64,000 bases of DNA from Larkinella soli (GTDB taxonomy: Bacteria > Bacteroidota > Bacteroidia > Cytophagales > Spirosomataceae), in contig NZ_QTJY01000008.1 in NCBI RefSeq assembly GCF_003703975.1, positions 1 to 64,000 of the forward strand, in the 5' to 3' direction. This document shows positions 34,453-43,999 of this stretch, one piece after another (within the stretch, counting starts at the first letter, position 1; each line of letters starts with the position of its first letter). Both the position numbers and the translations under genes were made by a program. A model generated the notes under the pieces. The model saw nothing but the letters and a program-made list of their open reading frames with translations, ran no database searches and was not told where the DNA came from.

Positions 34453-35835
34453 ATGAACAAGACCATCGTACTCGACGTGGTGGGGCTTTCGTCGTCGCTG
34501 ATCGGCGAGCATACCCCCTTTCTGAAACAATGGCTGAGCAATAAAAAACTGTCGACCATCGATCCGATGCTGCCGGCGGTTACTACCTCCGTCCAGTCGA
34601 CCTACGTCACAGGCCAGTGGCCCACCGAACACGGCATCGTGGGCAACGGCTGGTATGACCGCATCGACTGCGAAGTAAAGTTCTGGAAACAGGCGAACAA
34701 GCTCGTGGCCGGGGAGAAAATTTGGGAGAAAGCCCGGCGGCTGGACCCCTCCTTCACGGTTTCCAAGATGTTCTGGTGGTACAATATGTACTCCTCGGCC
34801 GACTTTTCGGTGACCCCCCGCCCGCAATACCACGCCGACGGCGTCAAGGCGCCCGACTGCTACAGCCACCCCGCCGACCTCCGCGACCGCCTTCAGGATG
34901 CCCTCGGCACCTTTCCCCTGTTCAACTTCTGGGGGCCGAACGCCAACATCAAATCGTCGCGCTGGATTGCCGATGCCTCGATGCTCGTCGACCGCTGGCA
35001 CAACCCGACGCTGACGCTGATCTACCTGCCCCACCTCGACTACGGTCTGCAGAAGTTCGGGCAGGATTTCGGCAAAATCGGCAAAGACCTCGGCGAAATC
35101 GACCACGTCTGCCGCGACCTGATCCAGTTTTATGAGAAGCAGGGCGCTCATGTCATCCTGCTGTCGGAATACGGTATTACGAATGTCAACCGCCCGATTC
35201 ACCTGAACCGCAGTCTCCGGGAGGCCGGGCTGATTCAGGTGCGGGTCGAGCAGGGCCTGGAACTGCTGGACCCCGGCGCTTCCCGGGCGTTTGTCGTCGC
35301 CGACCACCAGGTGGCCCATGTCTACGTCAACGACCCTTCCTGCACGGCCCAGGTACGCGCCCTTCTCGAAAAAACACCCGGCGTCGAGCTGGTTCTCGAT
35401 GATGCCGGGAAGAAACAATACCACATCGATCATGAACGCTCCGGCGATTTCGTGGTCATGGCCGACGCCGACAGCTGGTTTACCTACTATTACTGGCAGG
35501 ACGACGCCAAAGCTCCGGATTACGCCCGGCTGGTGGATATTCACCGGAAACCCGGGTACGACCCCGTGGAGATGTTCATGGACCCGGCCAACCCGATGGT
35601 CAAGCTGAAGGCCGGCTATAAACTCATTCGTAAAAAGCTGGGGTTCCGTTACCTGATGAACGTCATTCCGCTGGATGCCACCCTGGTGAAAGGCTCGCAC
35701 GGACGGGTCGGCACGCGGCCTGAATTCCATCCGGTCTTCGCCGACAGCCGCTCCGACGGCAAACCGCTTCAGGCAACCGACGTCTTCAGCCGGGTTTGGG
35801 AAACCCTGACGGCCGGGATTTATCAGACAAGCTGA
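34453..35835 (+). CDS. eboF: Alkaline phosphatase/nucleotide pyrophosphatase-like EboF
   Basis: A 460-residue member of the type I phosphodiesterase/nucleotide pyrophosphatase group. Metal-site features are VLDVVGLSSSLI (Asp), the Thr nucleophile region PAVTTSVQSTYVTG, LPHLDYGLQKFG, LLSEYGITNV and KGSHGRVG (His). No signal peptide is seen, so it should act in the cytoplasm unless exported by another way. A GGAG sits directly before the ATG. It closes the ebo operon and is followed by a strong terminator. Confidence 0.88.
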   Translation: MNKTIVLDVVGLSSSLIGEHTPFLKQWLSNKKLSTIDPMLPAVTTSVQSTYVTGQWPTEHGIVGNGWYDRIDCEVKFWKQANKLVAGEKIWEKARRLDPSFTVSKMFWWYNMYSSADFSVTPRPQYHADGVKAPDCYSHPADLRDRLQDALGTFPLFNFWGPNANIKSSRWIADASMLVDRWHNPTLTLIYLPHLDYGLQKFGQDFGKIGKDLGEIDHVCRDLIQFYEKQGAHVILLSEYGITNVNRPIHLNRSLREAGLIQVRVEQGLELLDPGASRAFVVADHQVAHVYVNDPSCTAQVRALLEKTPGVELVLDDAGKKQYHIDHERSGDFVVMADADSWFTYYYWQDDAKAPDYARLVDIHRKPGYDPVEMFMDPANPMVKLKAGYKLIRKKLGFRYLMNVIPLDATLVKGSHGRVGTRPEFHPVFADSRSDGKPLQATDVFSRVWETLTAGIYQTS

Positions 35836-35866
35836 ACGGCCGGCCGGGGACTTTTCCAACGCCCTG

Positions 35867-35905
35867 ACCCCGTCGAGGACCGAATCCTCGACGGGGTTTT
35901 TCTTT
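35867..35905 (+). terminator. Terminator of the ebo operon
   Basis: A 12-bp perfect stem (CCCCGTCGAGGA / TCCTCGACGGGG) with a CCGAA loop, followed by TTTTTCTTTTT. Confidence 0.93.
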
Positions 35906-36007
35906 TTGGACCATTGGGTAAGAGAATCCTATCATTCAAAAGGAAATTGAGTTAAACCGAAACAGTTCTTTCTGATTTACTCAACGACGGAAGGATTTCA
36001 TTACGTT

Positions 36008-36862
36008 ATGGAAAACAAAATCCCACCCCAGCATCAGGACGTTCAGCCCGGTCTGGAAAGCGAGCTGGACCCGCAGCCGAAAGTAATCCGGTATGCGTAT
36101 GTCGGCTCCGGCAAACTGAAGGGCAAGGTCGCCCTGATTACGGGGGGCGACAGCGGCATCGGTCGGGCGGTGGCGGTTCATTACGCCCGCGAGGGCGCCG
36201 ACGTATCCATCGTGTATACGCCCCGTGAGGAAGAAGACGCGCAGAAAACCAAAACGCTGGTGCAGGCCGAGGGGCGCGAATGCCTGCTGCTCCCCGGCGA
36301 CCTGAAAGACCCGGCTTTCTGCGAAAAAGTGGTGGAAGACACGGTCCGGCGGTTCGGTAAACTGAACATTCTGGTCAACAATGCGGCCGTTCAGTATCAG
36401 CACAAGACCTTCGAGGAATTGACGGACGAGGATCTGGTCGAAACCTTCGAGACGAATATTTACGCCATATTCCGGGTTTCCCGGGCGGCTCTGCGTCATC
36501 TCAACAAAGGGGACACCATCATCAATACAACCTCCGTCACTGCCTACCAGGGCCGCGCCGACCTGCCGGAATATTCCTCTACCAAAGGCGCGATCATGGC
36601 TTTTACCCGGGCGCTTTCGTCCAATCTGGCTAAGAAAAAAATCCGGGTCAACGGCGTGGCGCCCGGTCCCATCTGGACCCCGCTGAACCCGGCTTCGGTC
36701 GGTGCGAAAGAGGTAGCCCAGTTTGGGAAAGACGTGCCGATGAAACGCCCCGGCCAGCCCTGCGAAGTGGCCCCGGCTTATGTCTATCTGGCTTCCGAGG
36801 ACTCCAGTTACGTCAGCGGTCAGGTGATCCACCCCAACGGGGGCACCATCATCAACGCCTGA
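36008..36862 (+). CDS. SDR family oxidoreductase (YghA/GSP39-like), copy 1
   Basis: A 284-residue SDR with a 40-residue N-terminal arm (PPQHQDVQPGLESELDPQP) typical of the YghA/general-stress-protein-39 group. Motifs are TGGDSGIGRAVA, NNAAVQYQHK, YSSTK and GQVIHPNGGTIIN. Such enzymes reduce aldehydes or act in stress; substrate unknown. A close paralogue follows 48 bp downstream. A 71-bp stretch (36131-36201) is identical to the paralogue. Confidence 0.9.
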   Translation: MENKIPPQHQDVQPGLESELDPQPKVIRYAYVGSGKLKGKVALITGGDSGIGRAVAVHYAREGADVSIVYTPREEEDAQKTKTLVQAEGRECLLLPGDLKDPAFCEKVVEDTVRRFGKLNILVNNAAVQYQHKTFEELTDEDLVETFETNIYAIFRVSRAALRHLNKGDTIINTTSVTAYQGRADLPEYSSTKGAIMAFTRALSSNLAKKKIRVNGVAPGPIWTPLNPASVGAKEVAQFGKDVPMKRPGQPCEVAPAYVYLASEDSSYVSGQVIHPNGGTIINA

Positions 36863-36910
36863 CTTATCGCCTTTCAGCCCCAACAGCCTCACGGCCCAAA
36901 AGAATTTTCT

Positions 36911-37771
36911 ATGAATTACGACATCGGAACCCCGCCCCAGCACCAGAACGCACAGCCGGGGCTGGAATATGAAATGAATCCGCAGCCCATCTACATCCGG
37001 GATTCCTACGTCGGAACCGGCAAGCTACAGGATAAAATTGCCCTGATTACGGGGGGCGACAGCGGCATCGGTCGGGCGGTGGCGGTTCATTACGCCCGCG
37101 AGGGCGCCGATCTGGCCATTATTTACCATCCGCGGGAGGAACAGGACGCTCAGGAAACCGGACGGCTGGTGGCGGCCGAGGGCCGGCGCTGTCTGCTCCT
37201 GCCCGGCGACCTCCGCAATCCCTCGTTCATCCGGCAGGCGGTCGACCGGGTGAAAAGTGAATACCGACACGTCAACATTCTGGTCAATAATGCCGCCAAC
37301 CACGTCGAGCAGCAGGAATTCACCGACATCTCCGACCAGCAGATGATCGAAACCTTCGAGCTGAACATTCTGGCGATCTTCCGGCTGACCAAACTGGTGC
37401 TGCCGCTGATGAACCAGTACGACAGCATCATCAACACGACTTCGGTCGTCTCGTACCGCGGCAGCACCGCCCTGGTCGATTATTCTTCGACCAAAGGAGC
37501 GGTTACGGCCTTTACGCGCTCGCTTTCCCAGCATCTGGTGGAACGCAACATCCGGGTCAATGCGGTGGCTCCGGGTCCGATCTGGACTCCGCTGATCGTC
37601 TCGACACGGACGGAGGAAGAGGTGGCGGAGTTCGGAAAGAAAACGCCGATGGAACGTCCCGGACAGCCCGCGGAAGTAGCACCGGCCTACGTGTTCCTGG
37701 CTTCGGAAGACGCTTCGTACATTACCGGGCAGGTCATGCACATCAACGGCGGGGAGGTCATCAACGGCTGA
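36911..37771 (+). CDS. SDR family oxidoreductase (YghA/GSP39-like), copy 2
   Basis: A 286-residue paralogue of the previous gene, with the same arm (PPQHQNAQPGLEYEMNPQP) and the motifs TGGDSGIGRAVA, NNAANHVEQQ, YSSTK and GQVMHINGGEVING. The two proteins clearly derive from a tandem duplication. Outside the shared 71-bp block the DNA has diverged, so the block suggests gene conversion. The hpf gene follows after 266 bp. Confidence 0.9.
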   Translation: MNYDIGTPPQHQNAQPGLEYEMNPQPIYIRDSYVGTGKLQDKIALITGGDSGIGRAVAVHYAREGADLAIIYHPREEQDAQETGRLVAAEGRRCLLLPGDLRNPSFIRQAVDRVKSEYRHVNILVNNAANHVEQQEFTDISDQQMIETFELNILAIFRLTKLVLPLMNQYDSIINTTSVVSYRGSTALVDYSSTKGAVTAFTRSLSQHLVERNIRVNAVAPGPIWTPLIVSTRTEEEVAEFGKKTPMERPGQPAEVAPAYVFLASEDASYITGQVMHINGGEVING

Positions 37772-37919
37772 TGCTTCCGGGCCGAAACCGACATTGGAGA
37801 AGGAGAAATAGCCGGTTTTCAGACAAAAAGTTTAGAACTTTACAAGGAATCTTTCGATACGTTACGGCGGGCAGAGCCGCCTAAACTATGCTTGGGAAGT
37901 CCAGGAGAAACATTAGGGG

Positions 37920-37999
37920 GGACTAAGTAAGTTGGTGGAGTTGGATATTTCTTCAAGGGCCTTGACACTGTCAAAAGCTTTTCCAACCTTAGTTAGTCC
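37920..37999 (+). other. Structured leader or small RNA candidate before hpf
   Basis: Arms of 16-17 nt (37920-37935, GGACTAAGTAAGTTGG; 37983-37999, CCAACCTTAGTTAGTCC) pair with one mismatch and one bulge. The loop holds an inner TTGACA/TGTCAA hairpin. The structure ends 38 nt before the hpf start. The rest of the 266-bp gap (37772-37919) has a GGCGG/CCGCC hairpin at about 37866 and no gene. It could be a 5' regulatory leader or a separate RNA; it was not matched to a known family. Confidence 0.5.
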
Positions 38000-38037
38000 G
38001 TGGGTTCTATGTTTAACTTTAAAACCATGTGACACGT

Positions 38038-38406
38038 ATGAGAATCCAAGTTCATTCCGTTCATTTTACGGCGGATCAGAAGTTGCTGGACTTTATTCAG
38101 AAGAAGCTCGACAAACTGCACACGTTCTACGACCGCATTACGAGCGCTGAGGTTTATCTGAGGTTGGAGGGAAACGACAGCAACAAGATTAAACAGAAGA
38201 TTTTCGAGGTCAAACTGTTTTTACCCGGCGACTCGGTGTTCGTTCGTGAGCATGGCCGCACTTTCGAGGAAGCCGTAGACATGGTTATCGACACCATGAA
38301 AACCAAACTTACCAGACTGAAAGACAAACAACGCAATATATCGGTGCGGGAAATCAAGGAATCCCGTCAACTGGTCGAACTGGTGAATGAAGACACCGAA
38401 CTTTGA
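38038..38406 (+). CDS. hpf: Ribosome hibernation-promoting factor (short HPF/RaiA type)
   Basis: A 122-residue HPF-fold protein (MRIQVHSVHFTADQKLLDFI; basic patch MKTKLTRLKDKQR), the short form without the C-terminal dimerisation domain. It binds the 30S decoding region and silences ribosomes in stationary phase. The start ATG 38038 is chosen over the upstream in-frame ATG 38029 on homology. In many Bacteroidota this gene lies next to rpsU-xerC; here it is 10 kb away. A structured region lies upstream. Confidence 0.9.
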   Translation: MRIQVHSVHFTADQKLLDFIQKKLDKLHTFYDRITSAEVYLRLEGNDSNKIKQKIFEVKLFLPGDSVFVREHGRTFEEAVDMVIDTMKTKLTRLKDKQRNISVREIKESRQLVELVNEDTEL

Positions 38407-38420
38407 CCGAATCCGTATCA

Positions 38421-38457
38421 AACGAAAAAGCCGCCGGAATGGGCGGCTTTTTCGTTT
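38421..38457. terminator. Bidirectional terminator between hpf and metK
   Basis: A 15-bp perfect stem (38421-38435 with 38442-38456) with an A-run on one side and a T-run on the other serves both convergent genes. Confidence 0.92.
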
Positions 38458-38473
38458 CAGGGTCTGAACCGGC

Positions 38474-39727
<1,254 letters not shown>

Positions 39728-39756
39728 TGTTTCGTAGTTTTTGATAAAAGCAGCTG

Positions 39757-39788
39757 CAAATCTACGGGAATAAAACCATCCGGTCAAA
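39757..39788 (-). promoter_or_regulatory. Promoter of metK
   Basis: On the minus strand: TTTG (39785-39788), a 20-bp spacer and TAGATTTG (39757-39764). The -7 box lies 29 bp before the metK start. It fits the Bacteroidota consensus exactly. Confidence 0.85.
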
Positions 39789-39804
39789 TGGCAACCCGTT
39801 GGTG

Positions 39805-40962
39805 TTACCCGGCAATTCGTTTACGGACAACGTCCAGGGCGCCGACCGTGAAGGCACCCAGCGGTACGGTCGACATGATTTTCAGGTCTTCGGCGAAGGT
39901 GGTGTCCTCGTCGAGAAAGCGGAAGATGCGGGAGGGCGGGTTCAGCCGGTACAGGCGGGTGAAAATGTCGTCGGCCGGATGCCGGCGGTTCTGAAGTACG
40001 TTGAGCAGAACGCTGTCCAGATAGCCTTTGAAGAATTTACGGAGCCGGGGCTGCCGGCGGTCCGGCGTACCGTCGGCGGCCAGATTCCGGACGATCTCCC
40101 TCAGATACCGCTGCGTCCGCTGAAAGGTATAGCCGGTCGAGGCTTTGGTATAACCGCCCGCCGTTCCGATCCGGACGATATGCTCCCCCGGCCGTTCGTT
40201 GACCGGCTCGTCCGACATGGGAATAATCCCGAATTCGGTTTCCTTGATGGTATAACCGCCCGTGTCCAGATACCGGTCGATGTACGTCCGAAGCGGCTTT
40301 TCGTACTGTTCGTCCGTCAGGAGTTTGTCGTTGAAGATGGTGTATTCCACGAGGGCCGTCCGTTCGTCGAAGGGCAGCACGTACAGAAACCGGCAATCTC
40401 CCTCCTGCTCGACCCGGAAGTCCATCATCCGGGGCCGGTTCTGATCGAAACACGGCTTTTCGGTCTGGATGACCCAGCCTTTGAAATGCTGCCAGAGGTT
40501 GTGATTCTGGGGTTCGTTCAGTTTGAGGGCGTGGGTGCTGTCGAACACATAATCGGCCATGTAGGGTTGATCGTCGGCAATGACGAAACCGCCCTGCGGA
40601 GTATCCTTGACGCGGTTGATGGTGGCCTGCCGGAACTCGATGTGGGAGAATTTGGCCAGGTGCTCCTTCGTGAAGGCGTAGAAATCGCTGCCCCGCAGCA
40701 TCTTGTACTGATATTGCCCGATATCGAGCGGTCCGCCGAACTCCGGCCCATACAGTTCGACGGTATTCCATTTCCGAAAAACGATCGGCTCGAACGGCCC
40801 CTCCTCGGTCTCCCAGTAACACCAGGTCCGATCATTCCGGCTTTTCACTTCCTTGTCCAGAATCAGAATCGAACGGTCGCTTAGCGAAGACCGGCTGAGG
40901 TAATAGGCCAGACTTAATCCGGCCATTCCGCCCCCGGCGATAATAAAGTCGTATCGTTTCAT
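39805..40962 (-). CDS. crtY: Lycopene cyclase CrtY-like
   Basis: A 385-residue FAD/NAD-fold enzyme, starting at ATG 40962 ([22 protein letters not shown]). The cofactor loop GGGMAG is followed by NDRTWCYWE, the typical CrtY motif, and by [15 protein letters not shown]. CrtY closes the ends of lycopene to beta-carotene, the base of flexixanthin-type pigments in Cytophagales. No other carotenoid gene is nearby. It is followed by metK on the same strand and preceded by a terminator. Confidence 0.9.
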   Translation of the reverse strand: MKRYDFIIAGGGMAGLSLAYYLSRSSLSDRSILILDKEVKSRNDRTWCYWETEEGPFEPIVFRKWNTVELYGPEFGGPLDIGQYQYKMLRGSDFYAFTKEHLAKFSHIEFRQATINRVKDTPQGGFVIADDQPYMADYVFDSTHALKLNEPQNHNLWQHFKGWVIQTEKPCFDQNRPRMMDFRVEQEGDCRFLYVLPFDERTALVEYTIFNDKLLTDEQYEKPLRTYIDRYLDTGGYTIKETEFGIIPMSDEPVNERPGEHIVRIGTAGGYTKASTGYTFQRTQRYLREIVRNLAADGTPDRRQPRLRKFFKGYLDSVLLNVLQNRRHPADDIFTRLYRLNPPSRIFRFLDEDTTFAEDLKIMSTVPLGAFTVGALDVVRKRIAG

Positions 40963-40967
40963 GCAGG

Positions 40968-41002
40968 AAAAACAAAAGCCCGGGCGGTTGATCCGGGCTT
41001 TT
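40968..41002 (-). terminator. Terminator between lipA and crtY
   Basis: A 10-bp stem (AAAAGCCCGG / CCGGGCTTTT) followed on the minus strand by TTTTGTTTTT. It ends the lipA transcript. Confidence 0.85.
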
Positions 41003-41070
41003 GAAAGAGCACGGGTCAAAGCCCGTACCGGGCGTATTGTACACTCGTTGGAACGGAGCGGGGTCGGTCC

Positions 41071-41949
41071 TTACACGTTGACGTGCCGCTCGGCATGGTA
41101 GGACGAGCGCACCAGCGGGCCGGATTCGACATATTTCAGCCCTCGCTTCAAACCTTCTTCCCGATACAGGTCAAAGGTGTCGGGATGAATCCATTCAATC
41201 ACCTCATGGTGCATTTTGGTCGGCTGGAGGTATTGGCCCAGCGTCAGGATGTCCAGGCCGTTTTCGACCAGGTCGTCCATGGCCCTGAACACTTCCTCCC
41301 GGGTTTCACCCAGCCCGAGCATAATCCCGGATTTGGTCCGCTGGCCGTATTCCTTCGTGCGCCGGATCTGCTCGAGGCTGCGTTCGTAGCGGGCCTGCGG
41401 GCGTACCCGCCGGTATAGCCGCTCGACGGTTTCCATATTGTGGGAAACCACTTCCTGACCGGCCGAGATCATCCGGATCAGAGCCTCCCAGTTTCCTTTC
41501 GTATCCGGGATCAGGGTTTCGATGGTGGTCGAGGGCGACACTTCCTTGACGGCCCGCACGGTCTGGTACCAGATTTCGGCGCCCCGGTCTTTCAGTTCAT
41601 CCCGGTTCACGGAGGTGATCACGGCGTGTTTGACCTTCATCAGCAGGATGGCTTCGGCTACCCGCCGGGGCTCGTCGGTATCGTATTCGTTCGGGCGACC
41701 GGTCGCCACGGCGCAGAACGTACAGCTCCGGGTACAGACATTGCCCAGAATCATGAACGTGGCCGTTCCGGCCCCCCAGCATTCGCCCATATTCGGGCAG
41801 TTGCCGCTCTCGCAGATGGTATGCAGTTTATACGTATCGACCAGTTTCCGGACTTTGGCGTACTCCGGTCCGATCGGCAGTTTGACACGAAGCCAGTCAG
41901 GACGTTTCCTGCGTTGTGTTTCGGAGGGTATTACGGGAAGTTCAATCAT
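41071..41949 (-). CDS. lipA: Lipoyl synthase
   Basis: A 292-residue radical-SAM enzyme that inserts two sulfur atoms into octanoyl groups on lipoyl domains. The auxiliary cluster Cys motif is [12 protein letters not shown] and the radical-SAM motif is [37 protein letters not shown] and the C-terminal Arg-Ser-Ser-Tyr segment complete the family pattern. The ATG at 41949 gives the standard length. Confidence 0.96.
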   Translation of the reverse strand: MIELPVIPSETQRRKRPDWLRVKLPIGPEYAKVRKLVDTYKLHTICESGNCPNMGECWGAGTATFMILGNVCTRSCTFCAVATGRPNEYDTDEPRRVAEAILLMKVKHAVITSVNRDELKDRGAEIWYQTVRAVKEVSPSTTIETLIPDTKGNWEALIRMISAGQEVVSHNMETVERLYRRVRPQARYERSLEQIRRTKEYGQRTKSGIMLGLGETREEVFRAMDDLVENGLDILTLGQYLQPTKMHHEVIEWIHPDTFDLYREEGLKRGLKYVESGPLVRSSYHAERHVNV

Positions 41950-42076
41950 GACAACCTCAATCCTGTTTTTCTACACAATGGATTTTCGGGGTGTAAAGTT
42001 CGCACGGCGGGCCGGATTTCCAACCGACCGGCCGGCGGCTGAAGCCGTTTGTCGTCAGGCGTTCACCCCGGAAGTC

Positions 42077-42820
42077 TTACCGCTTGTTACCAAAAAACAG
42101 GGTGATAAAGCCGGAAGTAAAGACGCTGCGGTTGTTGGCGTCGTTCATGATCACGACCTCTTTCGGGAAGACTTCGGCCAGAAACCCGATTTCCAGGCCC
42201 GTCATGTTGTTGCGGAAGGCGCTGAGTTCGAAGGCCACGGCCGCCTTGAAGTTCAGACCGGCCGTCAGCTTCGATTTGTCGAAACCCTGAAAGAAGCTTC
42301 CGGCTCCGACGATCATCTCCGGCTGAAGGGTCGGGCTGAAGGGAACCGTCTGCACCTGACCGGGACGCAGCTGATACTGAACGAAGTACGGCTTGATGAT
42401 CCCGATGGAAGGGCCGATGGCCAGAATCCCGTTGATGGCGACGCCTTCATCGGCGGATCGGGTGAAGATGGAAATCTCCCGGCCGTACTGCGGCCGGATG
42501 ACGAAGAGGTAGTTCTGCTTGTTATAGACGAATCGGGCGCCGGAATAGGGCGTCTGCGACTGGACTTCCTTCGGGTGCTTGACGTTCACCAGTTCGACGG
42601 CCAGGTAACGGAACTGCCGTTTGCCCCGGAACAGGCCGGGCAGAGCCTTCGAATGCCGGAATACAAAACCGCCCAATATACCGGAATTGGTATTGGTCGT
42701 CACCCCGTAGGTAGTTACGGAATTATACCGGTCTTCATCGGTATCGGTGGTCTGGGCCCACACGCTGCCCGCCGTCAGGATCAGGCCGGCGAAGGCGATT
42801 ATACGTAATGTTGACAACAC
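42077..42820 (-). CDS. Exported, probable outer-membrane protein of unknown function
   Basis: A 247-residue protein with a signal peptide (MLSTLRIIAFAGLILTAGSVWAQ) and many short amphipathic strands ending in SGFITLFFGNKR, like a small outer-membrane barrel. RHSKALPGLFRGKRQFRYLAV and LVNVKHPKEV are conserved-looking, but no family was recognised. It lies upstream of lipA on the same strand with a 127-bp gap. Confidence 0.7.
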   Translation of the reverse strand: MLSTLRIIAFAGLILTAGSVWAQTTDTDEDRYNSVTTYGVTTNTNSGILGGFVFRHSKALPGLFRGKRQFRYLAVELVNVKHPKEVQSQTPYSGARFVYNKQNYLFVIRPQYGREISIFTRSADEGVAINGILAIGPSIGIIKPYFVQYQLRPGQVQTVPFSPTLQPEMIVGAGSFFQGFDKSKLTAGLNFKAAVAFELSAFRNNMTGLEIGFLAEVFPKEVVIMNDANNRSVFTSGFITLFFGNKR

Positions 42821-42871
42821 AGTCGGTCGAATAAACTTTTGTAAGGATAAAAATAACAGTTTACTTTGATA

Positions 42872-42892
42872 CTACGAAATTATGTTTCGTAG
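42872..42892. other. Small hairpin in a 200-bp intergenic region
   Basis: CTACGAAA-TTATG-TTTCGTAG, a perfect 8-bp stem in the divergent region between 42820 and 43022. It could be an operator. Nothing else is recognised there. Confidence 0.35.
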
Positions 42893-43021
42893 CCACCACA
42901 CGGCCCGGATCTTCTCTATTCGTAACGAAGTAACTCACTGATTCATTGGAAGGTTGTATAAAATCAACATAAATTCTACAATTTCTTAAATTAATCGAAC
43001 GCCATTTTAGTATTCGGTCTC

Positions 43022-43453
43022 ATGCCAACCGTTTTCACGACCTACCAGGGCGATCTCCGTACGGAAGCCACCCATCTCCAATCCGGTACCCGAATCATCA
43101 CCGATGCCCCGACCGACAATACCGGAAAGGGCGAAGCCTTCTCCCCTACCGACCTGGTAGCCACTGCCCTGGGAAGCTGCATTGCCACCACGATGGGAAT
43201 TGTGGCCCGGCGCGACGGGATCGAACTGCCGGAGAGTGAGATGACCATCACGAAGGTCATGTCGAAGGATGCGCCCCGGCGCATCGTCCGGATCGAGGTA
43301 GATATCACGATGCCCCCTTCCGAGGTATTTACGGAAGAATACCGGGCCAAAATGGAACATACCGCCCACACCTGCCCCGTGGCCCTGAGCCTGCACCCCG
43401 ACATTGAACAGGCCATCCGGTTCGACTGGAAAACCGTCGGGGTAGGCAGTTAA
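43022..43453 (+). CDS. OsmC family peroxiredoxin-like protein
   Basis: A 143-residue OsmC-like protein. Both redox Cys are present: LGSCIATTMGI and HTCPVALSL, with the SPTDLVATAL segment before the first. OsmC/Ohr proteins reduce organic peroxides with thiols. It is followed 3 bp downstream by a 2'-5' RNA ligase-type gene, so the two are co-transcribed. Confidence 0.9.
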   Translation: MPTVFTTYQGDLRTEATHLQSGTRIITDAPTDNTGKGEAFSPTDLVATALGSCIATTMGIVARRDGIELPESEMTITKVMSKDAPRRIVRIEVDITMPPSEVFTEEYRAKMEHTAHTCPVALSLHPDIEQAIRFDWKTVGVGS

Positions 43454-43456
43454 GAA

Positions 43457-43993
43457 ATGAAACTGTATTTCGTGGCTCTGCTGCCTGACGAAACCATCCG
43501 CAGTGAAGTAACGGCTTTCAAACAGACCGCCCTGGAACGCTTCGGGTCCGGCCACGCGCTTAAGTCTCCTCCGCACATTACGCTGGTGCCGCCCTTCCGA
43601 ATGGAAGATCCGGCCTGGAACGGTGCTGAAACACTTCAGCAGGCGGTTTCGGGGCTGGTCCCTTTTCCGGTAACGCTCAGGAACTTCGATCACTTCGGGC
43701 AGCGGGTCATCTTCGTCGATGTAGTGATGGACGAGGCCCTGGCCGGTTGTCAGCGCCAGGTCGCCGACGGGTTTGCGCGGCTGGCCGGCATAGCCCCCGA
43801 CTCCCGGCCTTTTCATGCCCATATGACGGTGGCTTTCAAAGACCTGCAACGCTCGGTTTTCCGGGACGCCTGGCAGCACTTCTCCGGAATTCCCTACGAA
43901 CGGACGTTTCAGGCCGACGCGGTGACGCTCCTGCGGCACGACGGGAGCAGATGGATCATCGAGGCCGGGACCCCGCTTGGAAGCCCGGCCTGA
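43457..43993 (+). CDS. 2'-5' RNA ligase/phosphoesterase family protein
   Basis: A 178-residue two-H phosphoesterase with both HxT motifs (PHITLVPPF and HAHMTVAF). Family members act on 2'-5' or cyclic phosphate bonds of RNA or nucleotides. It starts 3 bp after the OsmC gene and ends next to a convergent aminotransferase gene. The physiological substrate is unknown. Confidence 0.88.
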   Translation: MKLYFVALLPDETIRSEVTAFKQTALERFGSGHALKSPPHITLVPPFRMEDPAWNGAETLQQAVSGLVPFPVTLRNFDHFGQRVIFVDVVMDEALAGCQRQVADGFARLAGIAPDSRPFHAHMTVAFKDLQRSVFRDAWQHFSGIPYERTFQADAVTLLRHDGSRWIIEAGTPLGSPA

Positions 43994-43999
43994 GTTTCC

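Noticed and set aside
34408-35859. A 483-residue open frame antisense to eboF
   Set aside because: It mirrors eboF exactly, has no recognisable domain, and starts inside the terminator side of the operon. It is a shadow.
37862-38037. tRNA, tmRNA, RNase P RNA or 6S RNA in the hpf upstream region
   Set aside because: A tRNA cloverleaf, the tmRNA ends and the RNase P core sequences were looked for and not found; a 6S match could not be shown by eye, so it is listed only as a structured candidate.
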